Shown one piece after another: positions 22,674-34,365 of a DNA stretch of 64,000 nucleotides. The notes beneath the pieces are model-generated. The model saw nothing but the letters and a program-made list of their open reading frames with translations. It did no database searches and was not told the DNA's origin. The DNA is from Prototheca cutis (lineage: Eukaryota > Chlorophyta > Trebouxiophyceae > Chlorellales > Chlorellaceae): NCBI GenBank assembly GCA_002897115.2, contig BCIH01000009.1:688415-752414 (forward strand). Direction: 5' to 3'. Made by a program: the position numbers and the translations under genes. Numbering within the stretch: the first letter of the stretch is position 1; the number at the start of each line of letters is the position of its first letter.

Positions 22674-23234
22674 GACACCGAGGGTCCCCGGTCCAACTGG
22701 GTGCCGAATGGGGCCTTAGCCCACGGTCACAGTCTGATCTCGGTCACATCTCCGGCTTCAAATCATTGGGATCCGCTGGCCCAGTGCGGTACTCTGCCAA
22801 TGCACTGTCCGAACCGGTCGGGAGCACTGGCGAGGCTTTGAAAACGAGCGAGCGCTGGGCCCCATCTCCTCTCGATCCACGGGAACTCGAATTTCCTTTC
22901 GAGCAGCACCACCGTGCGCACATCCCGTGCCCAGCAAAAGTTTCAAAGGTCTGAGAGGAAGCCACGAAAGCACAGACATTACTTTTTCACCGTTTGCAGC
23001 AACGTTGTATTGGGCCGGTTCCCTTTACGGCGTGATTGGCTCCCGGGACGCTGCTCTTTGTGCGGGGAGTGCCATGCGGTCATGAGCCCCGGCTGGGCCG
23101 CCCGCGCGCTGGTGAAGAGATCCACACAGAGGGTGCTGCTGTCATCTCTGGTCAAGGATTTGGGGGTGCGGCGCGCCGTGATTGCGGTCACACGTCCCCC
23201 GGGGGACAGCGAGCCCCGCCTCCGCCCGGCCGTC
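22674..23234. promoter_or_regulatory. divergent promoter, PRAF-like / phytochelatin synthase
   Basis: 561 bp between outward-facing starts. The part nearest phytochelatin synthase is open in its frame from an ATG at 23082 and could be an N-terminal extension. No clear TATA or metal-response element was recognised. Confidence 0.35.
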
Positions 23235-25523
23235 ATGTCGGCCAGTCAAGCCCCGCCGGGCGTGTCCCGCACCTTTTACAAGCGCCAGCTGCCATGCCCA
23301 CCAGCCATTGAGTTTTCCTCACCAGAAGGTGCCCTTTCATGAGATGGGTAGTGATTTAGGACACTTGCTTGGCCCAGGGGCAAGGGCTGTAGACTGCTAC
23401 GTCCCTCCATGGTTGCCGGGTCTCGGGCGGGCGGCTGGGTGAGCACCCGGGTGGGCGTCATGGGGACGGACGTCACTGCGACCTGAATAGGGGGTGCAGG
23501 ACTTTTAGATCCACAGATGCATCATTGTTCCTCGAGAATCAGCGTGCCTACCCATGCACAACCTTGAATCCCGAGGATCCCCCAACACTTGCTCCCATGC
23601 CCAACCCACAAACTGCAGGCAAGCGCATCTTTGCGGCGGCCATGGCATCTGGCGGCGCCAACACCTTTTTCAAGCTGATTGAGCAGTACCGCACGCAGGA
23701 CGAGCCTGCTTTTTGCGGGCTGGCCTCTGTTGCCATGGTGCTGAACAGCCTGGCCATCGACCCCCGGCGGCCCTGGAAGGGGCCGTGGCGCTGGTTCCAC
23801 GAGGAGATGCTGGACTGCTGCGTGCCGCTGGAGCGGGTCCGGGAGCACGGAGTCAGCCTGCGCCAGGCCGCCTGCCTCGCACGCTGCAATGGTGCGGCCG
23901 TCGAGGTCTACCCCGCCGGTTCCCTCAGCCTGGACGAGTTTCGGGGCATGGTCCGCGACGTCTGTGCCTCGGAGACGGAGCACATCATCGTGCACTACTC
24001 GCGCAAGGAGTTTCTGCAGACGGGGGATGGGCACCACAGCCCCATCGGCGCCTACTCCGAGGAAGAAGACATGGCCCTCATCCTCGACACCGCACGCTTC
24101 AAGTACCCACCACACTGGGTTCCGCTCCCGATGCTCTACAAGTGGGTGGGCTTGGGTGGGCGTGGAAATTGGACGGTTGGTTGTCAGGACTTCATGTCGC
24201 TGTCATTTCTGATGACTAACAAAAAGGGGCCCCTCGATAACCCCCCCCCAAAAAAAACATCATCCGCAGGGCGATGGCACGGAAGAATGCGTTGGGCCAC
24301 CCCCGCGGGTTTATGCGCCTGGGCTCGCGCCCACGGCTGGATAGCGTCCTGTTTACTCTGGATGTCCGGGACGAACACTGTTCGTCCCTGGCTCGAGGCT
24401 GGCTGCAGCACGAGGCGCCGCGCCACGTGCAGGCCTTGTCTGGGCATGCTGTCGGTACGACTGATGGGACAGGGACCGACGACAGGACGACGGACGGTGA
24501 CCGGCGGGCGGCGATGGCCGCGGCGCGGCAGCTTCTGCGGGACGTGGCCGCTGCGGCCCCCGTGGCGGCGCTGTCGCACTTCATCGCCGTGCGCACCGCC
24601 GGCAGCAGCTGCCACGCGGGCAGCGCGTGCACCCAGGCCGCCGCGCTCAAGGTGTTGCTGGGCGAACTGGCCAGCATGCCGCTGCACGCTGTCGCGCGGA
24701 ACGCTGCGCAGCGCGCCGCGGAGGGCAGCACTGCCGTTGTGGATGGCGCTCGATTCAACGTTGCAAATGCGACGACTGGATTGATGGGGTCATCGTCGCG
24801 CCCCGCGGCGCGCGGCGGCCAGAGCCCCGGAGTTATCCCGTCCAGCCCAACAAGAGGCGGGTGCTGCTCCTCGCCGGATGCACCCGGGGGTGTGACGCCT
24901 TGCTGTCGGTTCGACGACGACGATTATCCCCCTGCCCAGCCCGCGGTGCACGAGGTGGAAAGCGAGCACTCGCGCCGCATCTCGCCCCGCACGCCTGCTG
25001 TGGAGAGCGACTTGACCCCGGAACGCCTGGCACTGGCGCTCCTGCTCCTCCCGCTCGACGTCTGGATGCAAATCAAGGACCCGGCGCTGCGTGACGCTGT
25101 GATGGACCTGCTCGACGTTACCAACCACAAGGGTGAGTCCTAGGGATTCGACGTTTTGGTGGGTCTTTGTGGGATAAGGCCGTATGGAATTCTTAGGGAG
25201 AAACAGCGGCTGCATCAGCGTGTCTCAGCATCCAATGGATTGGGCCCCGCTGCTTGGTGTGACATCTTAACAGCCGTGCCGCTACATTACCACCACCTAC
25301 AGTTGTGGGCATTGAGCTGGACTACCTGAAGAGCCAGCTGTGGCAGCTGCCTTTGGACAAGGACGACGGGGCGGAGGAGGCAGCCATCCCTGCGTCCGAA
25401 CCGAAAGCAACTGTGCCATCGGAAGGTCCCACGGACCTGGCGGGTCCGACCGCGGACACAGACGGTGATGCCAGACTCAATGAAGAGGACCCAGCAGGTG
25501 TTCGTCGGACCGCCGTGGCCTGA
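23235..25523 (+). CDS. PCS: phytochelatin synthase
   Basis: Four exons, 23235-23328, 23619-24141, 24270-25132 and 25303-25523, give 566 residues in phase. The enzyme is a papain-fold dipeptidyl transferase that builds phytochelatins from glutathione when heavy-metal thiolates are present. The N-terminal catalytic domain is unmistakable: CPPAIEFSSPEGKRIF, EPAFCGLASVAMVLNSLAID, KGPWRWFHEEMLDCC, TGDGHHSPIGAYS and MALILDTARFKYPPHWVPLP. Catalytic Cys64, His170 and Asp188 keep exactly the 106/124 spacing of Arabidopsis PCS1 Cys56/His162/Asp180. The C-terminal half is variable, with scattered Cys (SSCHAGSACTQ, GGCCSSPDA, PCCRFDDDD) that may sense metals. It is longer than the plant enzymes (about 485). 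The start at 23235 puts FYKRQLPCPPAIEF at the usual place; the ATG at 23082 would add 51 residues. Confidence 0.94.
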
Positions 25524-26162
25524 AATGATCACAGCATTTCATGTGACTTCTTCGGTGCACGGCTGCAACGTCTGGAGCACCCAGCAGCTGGAGCACCCAG
25601 AGCAAGCTATATCTGTTCTTTCTTTCTTTCGCAAACTCATCTTTTCTTTTCGGAGTTCCCGTACCGCGCGACATTGTTTTGGACCTTGGGATGATGCTGT
25701 GCGCCGCTTGCATGTGCCGCACCTCGGAAGTCTGGGCATGTGAGAAGCGTGCTGGGGATTACGAACCCCCGGCCACCTCTGCCAGCAGGCATGGTAGAAT
25801 GTCATTCACAAGGGATTCGTGGAAGGATGCAAGCAATGAGAGCACCGGCGTGCAGGGCTGGCGGGAGTTGTATTCCCACACCGGGCAAGGAAATGGCACC
25901 AGCTCATGCAACTGCACTCCATCTGCCAGCAGCGGAGGGATATTGTCTGAGCAAGCACCCTAGGATGCTTTGTCAAGGTAAAGGACGGGTACAGTATATG
26001 GCTCACTTCGTTGCATGCATCACTCTGATTGTCCATTTCACGTGGGATCGTGGACCTTTAGGCGGCGCTTGGGTCTGACGGGCACCTCGAGCTCCCTTGC
26101 ACCTCGGATGGTACACCTCGTGCTTGCGGCAACTCTGACTCGTCGCAGGTGCCTCCTCATGC
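25524..26162. other. intergenic, convergent 3' ends
   Basis: It lies between the ends of phytochelatin synthase and the SMP-30 gene. Nothing was recognised. Confidence 0.45.
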
Positions 26163-27841
26163 TCATGGCAATGACAGAGGGTAGTCGTAGGCAGGCGCAA
26201 TGCCCTTGACCCCCGGCACGCGCACGCGGAACAGCCCACCGCAGTGCGCGTGGGCGTTGTCTCCCGCCTCCACACGCGTGGTGACATAGAGATCGGCGAG
26301 GCCAGGTCCGCCAAAAGTCAGGGCGGTGGGGCGCTGCACGGGCAGAGGCACACGTCGCACGACCGCGCCGGTCTCGCCGTCGTAGCAGGTCACAGCCCCG
26401 CTCTCGCCGTGGGCCACCCAGACGTTGCCGTCGGTGTCCAGCGTGATGCCGTCCGGCACAGTCGCCATCCCACTCGGTGCGCTGACCAGTGTGCGGTATA
26501 CAAGGGTGCCATTGGCGTCCCTAACGGGCACGCCCTGCGCATCGGCCTTGTACGCCCGCACTTCCTCGGTGGCACTGTCCACAAACAGCACCTCGCCAGA
26601 TCCCGGCAGCCAGGCCATGCCATTCGGCAGCAGCACCTCCTCAGGGGCCATCACCTCCTTCAGCTCGCTGCAGGGTTGAGTTACAGGGGAACATTTTCTT
26701 CTTTGCGGAAGGTTCTTCGTGTGTTTCGCAGGCGCACAAATGTGTGCAGGGTGTGGTTGTGAGCACCCCATTGCTGAACCAGCACCAACCGCACCTTGAT
26801 CCGGGGTCAAGCCGGTACAGCCGGCCACGGCCGCCCTGGCGCCACTGGCTGCTCATCCGGCCCAGCAGAAAGGTGCCCTCGGGGGAGACCTTGCCATCAT
26901 TGAAGCGGTAACCCTCTGCGGCGCGTGGAGCGGGTCATCGGCACTGGTCGAGCACAAGCAGTTGCTCCTGAGAAAGTCCGGCCGCCTCCCTGCCGCAGTA
27001 CCTGATTCGCAGAAAGGTTCTTCCCAACCCACACTCGTCTGCACCGCACCCGGCCTGACAAAATGAATCGACCACACGTGACCTGGGTAAACAGCACCCC
27101 TGATGACTGCACCCACCAAGGCCCGTTCCCAGTCCTAGTCCAGTTCGTACCCCTGCCGTCGGCCTCGGGTGTCGTTGCCAACACCCTTCCCGTCAGCTTC
27201 CGGGATGGCACATCGACTTCAAGCACGTCCCACCGCGTTGCCACGAGAATCTTTTCCGGGTTGGATGTCGGCACAATGGTGGCGGCCGGCTCCTCCAGCT
27301 GAATCACAAAGCTGCTGCCGTCGGCAGGCACATAACCATGGATCCGATTCTCATTGATGTCCTGCGTTGTGTGCATATGCGTGCGGGGGCGGGTGGGTGG
27401 GGGACCACGGCGGCCGTGCAGACTGCGCAGCGATGTGGAGCCAATGCAGACGCAGCCTGGAATGCAAACTTGATCTCGGTTTCAAATGCACTCTTGAACG
27501 GATTGCAACAATCCGGGTTCAAAAGTGCGAGGCGCGGCAACCGGGGAAGGGCAGGTAGTTGCAAGGACCCCACCAAAGCCGACAGATCATGAACTGGCGG
27601 CGTCGATCCAACACCACCGCAGGATCAGAGCAGCTTCCACCAGCGCTCCCCCTGGGAGATCCCACGCCGAAGGCTGGATCCCAACCTCATTTCCGCAAAC
27701 CCCTCTCACCAAACTCTAGACACCGCTTACCACAAAATAGAGCGTGTTAGTCTTGCCGTCCCAAACAGGCGACTCCCCCAGGTTGCACCCGCAGTCCAGG
27801 GCCAGCTCGACCGTCGCCTCTGAAGTCGTCGGGCCTGCCAT
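26163..27841 (-). CDS. SMP-30/gluconolactonase family lactonase
   Basis: Four exons on the minus strand, 27841-27731, 27361-27151, 26915-26795 and 26667-26163, encode 315 residues in phase. This is a six-bladed beta-propeller lactonase of the regucalcin/gluconolactonase family. The metal-site residues are all visible: Glu in LGESPVWDGKTNTLYFVD, Asn in YRFNDGKVSPEG, Asn in LLPNGMAWLPGSG and Asp in VPDGITLDTDGNVWVAH. The order matches human SMP-30 (Glu18, Asn154, Asp204). The length is normal for the family (about 300). It likely hydrolyses a sugar lactone in the cytosol; the exact substrate cannot be read from sequence. The gene faces away from ABCI10 across 278 bp. Confidence 0.9.
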
Positions 27842-28119
27842 TGCAAGAAACAGACTGTAAATACGAAATCTAAAATGAGGATGGAATTGCAGTGATCAAT
27901 TTTAATATGGTTTAGTGATGCTGGCGCATGTGCATGATGGTCGGTATGGCATGGGGGGTAATGGCGTGCAAATGCTCGCTGATTGAAGCGGTGATCGGCG
28001 AGAACAGCAGGAAAGGTAGAGAAAGTCCAAGTCCTTATCAATTGCCGGTCATCGCTCCAAGTGACATGAATTTTATGGTTGCAATGCGGACGATGCAGTA
28101 CGCTCTTGAGTTGTGATGG

Positions 28120-29402
28120 ATGCACCCAGCAGGAAGACTCCCCAGTGCCCGGGTTGGCTCCGGGGCCTGCAGGCCTGGCCTTACCAGACCACCCCAGCGA
28201 AAGCCCTGCCTCCTTCGTGCCAATGACGTGAGCACCGCTCACTCCTCCAAGTTCCATTCCGGAGGCTCAGGCTGCAGTAGTTCCGGGATATCACACAAGC
28301 ATGCAGTCCAAGCACGCAACATCTCCCTTGCCCTGCCGGGCGGCAGGAAGGTGCTTCTGGGCTGATCGGTGCCAGCTGTGAGCAATGGCTGCTGGGCGGC
28401 ATTCATGCATGATATCGGTTCCCTGGTGATCATGTGAGTGCACTGTATGTGTCCATCGTGCGGGAGGGCTCGATCTCAGCCGGCGGCAGTAGACCCGGGC
28501 TCCAACCCTCGCCCCAACCCCACACCCACATGCCCGCACAGCGCAGGTCCTGGATGGACTCGATTTGGAGGTCCCCCCCGGCCACCTGCGCATGCTGCTG
28601 GGCCGCAACGGCTGTGGCAAGTCGACGTTGCTCCGCGTGCTGATGGGCCTTGTCACACCAGATGCAGGGACAGTAAACCTGGCGAGGCCTGCGGGGTTCA
28701 TCTACCAGACCCCGGACGCCCAGGTCGTCATGCCCACCGTGGGAGCCGACGTCGCCTTTGGCCTCGGCAGGTTGCTATCATGCTGGGCATGTTCTGTGTC
28801 TAGGGCTTTTTGTTTGAGCAGGAGGTGGCGAGGGTGCGTGGAAGGTGCCGTCGGGGAGGGTCAACAGGACGCAGCGGCTGGCCCTGGAAAGACAATCCTG
28901 CCAGCCATCGGGTAACACAACTGCATCTGCTACCAAAATACACTGCTGATGTCGGAGTGAGCAAGGAGAAACCCCCCGAATGCTCCACCAGCCTGCCTTT
29001 CCCTCTGATTCCAGGTATCCCAGCCTGAGCGACCGACACGTGGGTGCCCTGGTTTCAGGAGCGCTGTCAGCCGTCGGCCTGGACGGCTTTGAGGGTCGGG
29101 CAGTGGCTTTGCTGTCGGGAGGCCAGAAGCAGCGTGTGGCCATCGCGGGAGCCCTGGCCGAGAGGCCACAGTTGTTGCTGCTGGACGAACCCACTGCCCA
29201 CCTGGACCCGGGGGACCAGTGGCAGGTGCTGCGCTGCGTTCGCAGCCTGGTGGACGCGGGCGGCGGACAACTCGCCGCGGTCTGGGTGACGCACCGTCTG
29301 GACGAGCTCCCCATGGCAGACAGCGTCAGTGTCATGGAGCATGGCCGCATTGCCTTCACGGGGTCGCCACAAGAAGCGCTGGCTATCATCAAGACCGCCT
29401 GA
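28120..29402 (+). CDS. ABCI10: plastid ABC ATPase, ABCI10-like (ECF/CbiO type)
   Basis: Three exons, 28120-28350, 28547-28770 and 29015-29402, give 280 residues in phase. A Ser/Arg/Pro-rich leader of about 60 residues looks like a plastid transit peptide. The ATPase core follows: [16 protein letters not shown], Walker [10 protein letters not shown], the Q-loop segment [14 protein letters not shown], signature [17 protein letters not shown], Walker [16 protein letters not shown] and the switch [10 protein letters not shown]. The strings [17 protein letters not shown] and LSGGQKQR...ALAE are those of plant ABCI10, an envelope ATPase thought to partner ABCI11 and ABCI12 in an ECF-type metal or vitamin importer. 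The substrate is unknown. The N-terminal exon was found by matching the expected AVxxRN strand directly before a GT donor. Confidence 0.9.
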
Positions 29403-29938
29403 CGTGCTGGGGTTTGCGCCTACTCCCATGTTGCACGTTTCAACTACCTCTAACGCCGTACTGTGATGCATAATGAATAACTGCATAGGACAGATGCGAA
29501 TGTTGTTTCGACAAAGAGCGCAGAGCGCAGCGCCAGTGTGTCGGGGATTTGGAGAGCATGCCGTGAAGACACCGAGTACCGACGGGAAACTTTCCGTGCC
29601 CTTCATAGACAGCTGTCGATGTAGCAGGGCAGACACCGGTTTGTTCTTGCACAGTGCATAACGCATAATAAAGTTACTTATGGCACTACCGTTTCAGGGT
29701 ACACAGATTGCATCCTGTGCATGTTTGCACAACACGGATGTCCGGACCCCCCGATCACGTGCACCGGGCACCATGACGTTATGCCGACATCAACCCAAGA
29801 GAAGAATGGTTCCGACGCCATGATATGCTCGTGAGCAACATATCAAGCCCATAATTCAGTATACGATACATATTTACACCCGGGAGGAGTTGTTCCAATC
29901 GGAACCGGCGGCTCAACCGACACGTCGCCGCAGGCACT
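29403..29938. other. intergenic between ABCI10 and small ORFan
   Basis: 3' flank of ABCI10 and promoter/leader of the gene at 29939. The bases before that ATG (cgccgcaggcact) could be a 3' splice site of a leader intron. Nothing else was recognised. Confidence 0.4.
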
Positions 29939-30220
29939 ATGGTCCGGATTGTGCAAGATTGCGCGACAGCCGTGAAAAAGGGATTCGCGGCGTGTCTGCC
30001 GGGCAAAAGCAAGTCTGGAGGCGTTCAGGCCAGCAACTACAGCGCGAACGCGGGCAAGCCCGGAGCGCCCTTCGGGGAAGGAGCCTTGCGATACAACCCC
30101 TTTTCCCACGACCTGCCCTCCAAGGCTGCTGGGGCGAGGAGCGCTGAGAAGCGGAAGAGCAATGCTGAACAGCCGAGGGCTCGGGCATTCGGAGAGGGCG
30201 CGCTACAGCAGTGGCACTGA
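29939..30220 (+). CDS. small basic protein of unknown function
   Basis: Single-exon ORF of 93 residues; no family recognised. It starts MVRIVQDCATAVKKGFAACL, an amphipathic basic segment that could be a targeting helix. It is rich in Gly, Ala, Ser, Lys and Arg and lacks membrane segments. The motif FGEGAL occurs twice (PFGEGALRYNPF about residue 44 and AFGEGALQQWH at the C-terminus), framing a KRKSNAEQPRAR basic stretch. Codon use is GC-rich like the neighbouring genes, and the ORF ends cleanly. I cannot assign a role; a nuclear or plastid-targeted basic protein is possible. Confidence 0.55.
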   Translation: MVRIVQDCATAVKKGFAACLPGKSKSGGVQASNYSANAGKPGAPFGEGALRYNPFSHDLPSKAAGARSAEKRKSNAEQPRARAFGEGALQQWH

Positions 30221-30635
30221 GTCCGGACTTCCGTTCCCCTTGCTGCTGAGGTCGCGCCGCGTCTGGGGGTCCCCTCCGGCACCCCCCACCCGCAGCCGGC
30301 GTGCTACATCGAGCCGGTCGTTTCCAGCGTAGGTGGCCGCATTCCTGAGCAGGTCTCCTATTATTCTTGCGTGACAGTTTAATGTTACTTGACACCTCGT
30401 TGCCAATAGGCTGATGGCCGTGCCGTTCTGATGCGTTCACGACGGTTGCCAGTATTTTCAGATGTTTGTCCTCTCGACTGTGCAGGCTGCAAGAACTGAC
30501 TTTCCCCCTGATTTACCACCCCTTTCATCATACGCATGTCTTGACCACCTTGCCCATTCTTTGCACGTCTTACTGTATCATTGCACTCGGAGCATGCAGC
30601 CAGCACTGCAGGACAGTGAGTGATGAACCGGGGNN

Positions 30636-30680
<45 letters not shown>

Positions 30681-30866
30681 TAGAGATCAGATGACGATGC
30701 TTGCTTTGTGTAGGAGGAGTCACATGCCGGAGGGATTTGTGTTTCAGGTGCGCACAAAGTGAGTGAGACATGGAGGCTCTGGCTGGCATCTCTTGGCACC
30801 ATTACTACCCAAGTGTCGTCGTTTGCCTCTTGAGATGCAGGGGACCAGATCAGGGTGCTGTGCCTG
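30221..30866. other. intergenic, convergent 3' ends with poly-G
   Basis: 3' flanks of the small orphan gene and of the sugar transporter. It contains the poly-G tract; no coding exon was seen. Confidence 0.5.
30630..30679 (+). repeat. poly-G tract with two undetermined bases
   Basis: Four G, NN at 30634-30635, then 44 G. The NN suggests assembly uncertainty and an unknown true length. Confidence 0.95.
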
Positions 30867-33286
30867 CTACCGGGTCCCACTGCTGCGCTCGTTCCACAGC
30901 TGTTCAATCTCCTCCAGCGTCTTGCCCTTGGTCTCCGGGACTGTGGGAACGTCGCGGGGAGTTCATGGCGTTTGCAGCCAGGGCTGTGCATGCGGATGGG
31001 GCGTGGTGCAGAACACGCCGCCGCGCTTGTGAACCCCAAGTCAAATCCACTCTGACCCCCAAACCACACCCCCGCATGCATGGCTGGCCACGCACCCATT
31101 CTATAGATGAAAATGACGGCTGCAACGCTGATGATTGCAAACCCCAGGTACGTCGCTGCAGTGTTAAATGGGGCAATCACTTCATTTATCTGTTGGAGTT
31201 TCCAGTACGGGGATGTTAGTGTTCCGCCACTCACCATTCCCCAGCCCGCTTCAGGATTGACTTAGCCAGGCAGACATGGCAAAGCCCTATGACCAAACGC
31301 GTATCAAGGCAAGCACGCAAACCTCACCCCAAGTTCAATTCAATTCCATCCAACCACCCAGCGCTCACTTGATTGGCCGATGGCTTGCTGGATGCCCGGC
31401 AGCACCAGGCTGACACAGAAATTCGAGGCAAAGTTTGTCAGCGTGGCCAATGCGATGGCCTGACTCCGGACTTTGAGTGGGAACACCTCGCTCACCACCA
31501 GCCAGGACAAAGGTCCAAAGCTCACCTGTCATCATTGTTGTTTGGATGTGGGTGGCGGGGGGGGGGATGACGGAGGAAGGGGGGTGTGGGCGGGGGGATG
31601 CATTCCCTGGAAGGGGATGTTTCGATGTTCATAGAAGCACTTCTTGTCTTTCCCCAGGGTATGTACTGTATGGACAAGAGTCAAAAGAACAAAAACCCAC
31701 ACAACAGCAGCATCGCCATGTGCACCTGGTAGCAACCGACGTAGAACAGGAGGGCTACCAGGTTGGCCCAGGTGGCCAGAGCCGACCCAGCGCCAGCCAG
31801 GGGCCCAGCCGATGCAGCCGCCAGGACAAAGAGCGAGGCAGTGATACCGCCCACACCCCACAGCAGCAGCGGCCGCCGGCCCCACCTGTCCACCGTCAGC
31901 ACGGCCAGCCCTGTTGTGTGCGGGCGTTGGGTTCTTGGTTGCGGCGGTCGGGTGGGTGCGTGTTGGTGTGCGTATTAGTCATCGCCAGCTGTCAACTGGC
32001 ATGCCAGGAAAGGAAACACGGCACGAACGCAGGGGATCCAACCAGACGATCCCTGTACCAGTCATGAACAGCTTGAAGGCACCCAGCACCAGGCTGGCCT
32101 CGGTGGCTTGCGCGGTGGAGCTGAACCCCGCTTCGCGCAGGATGCTGGCGGCATAGTACAACACCGACGGCTGTCCTGTGATCTGCTGGAAAAGCATCAG
32201 CCCTGCTCCCACCGCCAGTGGCGCCCTGTACCGTGGCCGCACGAGCTCTGCGAGTGCTGTGGCCACTGCCCCGGACTGTTTGGTACTGTGGGTACTTGGA
32301 GTCATCGTTGCCGCCACTGCGGTGGGTCCTCCGGGCACGGGCCAGGCTCGGGGGCTTTCTGCCCGGGCGGCCGCGAGCATGGCCTCGAGGTCGGCGTGCA
32401 CACGGGCTCGCGTGGCGGCGGCACCGCGGACCGAGGTCTGGGCGGCGGCCGCGGCGCGGCGGCCCGCGCCCGTGAGCAAGAGCCAGCGTGGCGACTCCGG
32501 GAGCGGGAGCATGCCGAGGACGAGCAACATGCCCGGCAGCACACCCGCGCCGTACATGGGTCGCCAGCCGCCGATGGTGTCGACCCACCAATAGCTGGTG
32601 CAGTACCCCGCCAGGATGCCCCCGACCACGAGGGCTTCCTTGAGCGAGATGAACAGCCCGCGGGCCGGCGCGGGACTGGTCTCGGCAATGTACGCCGGCG
32701 CCGCATGCATGGCCAGGCCCACGCCCACGCCATAGACCAGCCGCGCACCCAGCAGCGCACCGTAGCTCCCCACCACGAACGACGCCAGCGAGCCCAGGCT
32801 GTAGCAAAACCCCGCGACCACGAGCTCGCCCTTGCGCCCAAGACGGTCGCCTCCTAAAAGTGCGGCAAGCCCGCCCAGCAGCGCCCCCGCCAAGGAAGCC
32901 GACACCACCGCGCCCGTCTGCAGGGGCGACAGCCCGTGCCAGTCGGTGCCGCTGGTGGAAGAGCTGGTCAGCGACACCACCGCGCCGCTGTTGGCGCCGA
33001 TGTCGTAGCCATACAACAGACCCCCGAGCGCCGGGACAAAAAACAGCGCCACTGCCCGTGCCCAGTCCACCTCTGGTGGCTGCGAGGCGCCGGCCCGGGG
33101 GCCGGAGGCCGCCGAAGGCTCCACGCCAAACGCGGCCATCGACCCGTTAGGTGCTGTGGCAGCAGCTGCTGGTGCCGCCTCGGGTGCTGGCCATCGCTGC
33201 TTGTCCTCGTGCCTCAGACCCCCAGTGCTCTCAATGTCCGCCACACCCATCGTCGGCCGCGGCTGAACGATGGGCGACAGCTGCAT
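30867..33286 (-). CDS. MFS sugar/H+ symporter (VGT/pGlcT-like)
   Basis: Five exons on the minus strand, 33286-32059, 31910-31726, 31525-31369, 31155-31096 and 30940-30867, give 567 residues in phase. Twelve helices of the major facilitator sugar-porter family are expected. Signatures present: GGLLYGYDIGANSGAVVSL, GGDRLGRKGEL, GARLVYGVGVGLAMHAAP, YIAETSPAPARG, PESPRWLL, FQQITGQPSVLYYAASIL, VDRWGRRPLL, FGPLSWLVVSEVFPL and VPETKGKTLEEIE. The GYDIGANSGA and AMHAAPAYIAE strings match plant vacuolar glucose transporter VGT1 and its plastid xylose-symporter-like relatives. A Pro/Ala-rich N-terminal tail of about 75 residues precedes helix 1. The substrate is probably a hexose or pentose. The ATG at 33286 was chosen; the ATG at 33250 is possible. 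Confidence 0.92.
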
Positions 33287-33619
33287 TACCGTCAGGGGAA
33301 TCAGGGAGTAAGTTTCTTGTCTTCAAGACATGCTGATACCCCTGAATGGGCATGATTCACACACGGTACTACCGGTAACAACAGGCCACAAACCTCAACG
33401 CCAGGGTCCGAGTCATCTCGGCCCAGAACGCTCGTGTAGCGGTGGGGGGAGATTCGGATGCGGAGGTCATTCGCCGCTCCATACGATGGGCTCCTGTGTG
33501 TGGGGGGGTAAGTGGGTGGGGAAAGGGGGCGTCATCCATCCTGTGCATCATATGCACAGGTGGTGTGCTGCCCCTGCCAGCGCAGCCCCCATGCAAGGTG
33601 TGGGCAGGGCTGGGAATGG
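33287..33619. other. upstream region of the sugar porter
   Basis: Promoter region of the sugar porter. It has a short G-rich stretch but no recognised element. Confidence 0.35.
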
Positions 33620-34365
33620 TCATGGCCATTCTGCAGCCTTCTCTACACCATACACGTACATTGGCTCAGGTGAGGTGGCCAGCCTGGCCAGCGCCGGGCC
33701 CCGGCGAAGGCCCTGACCAGGATGAAGGGATCCCCTCGCAGACTGTTTCGGTGGAACCCCAGTCAAACTGGCGGCCGAGACTGGGTGCCGCACCCTCTGC
33801 TCACGTTGCGATGCAGTACATAATTCTACAACTGCACGTGATTGTGCATGGGAAGGTAAATGGCCTTTCAAATGACCAGTGCATGAACTCTCGACATTCA
33901 TCCGGATGGGAAACCTCAGCCGCGTCATCCCTGCATCCTCGTACGATTGCTTACAACTGTGGCTCTCAGTCATTCCGACCCAACACCAGGTGGTGAGTTT
34001 TTCTTCACTTGGCGGTGCAACTCTAATGCCAGTACAGCCCCTTGCTCTGTATGTAACACGAATCATGCATGATGGCAGAGTCATTCCCAGTCCAGAGCTG
34101 CAGTTGCCCCAGACACTGACACTCGTCCATGGCTGAGGCTGCACCCAAGGCAGGGCGGAGCTGAGAGAGGAATTTGGATGCGGTCCTCTGGCGTTGCTTG
34201 GCTCACCTTTGTTCCTGCCTGGGCCAAACAACTCTGGCGCGTCCCGATCGGATATCTGCTTGCGGCCGCCACCCCGTGGGGGAGGCGTACTCGGGGAAGT
34301 CCATAAAATGCTATCTTAGTTCCAATGTTGATCAGATTAAACATACCGCCGATTACTGCGCTCAT
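33620..34365 (-). CDS. doubtful two-exon hypothetical protein
   Basis: Two minus-strand segments, 34365-34207 and 34138-33620, could be joined in phase 0 through a good donor (ACAAAG|gtgagc) and acceptor (ggtgcag). They would encode about 225 residues starting MSAVIGGMFNLINIGTKIAF, a mildly hydrophobic segment. The rest is Cys/Ser/Thr-rich and matches no family I know. The GC content is lower than in neighbouring genes, which argues against coding. Listed only because the splice phase works and the region is otherwise empty. Confidence 0.18.
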
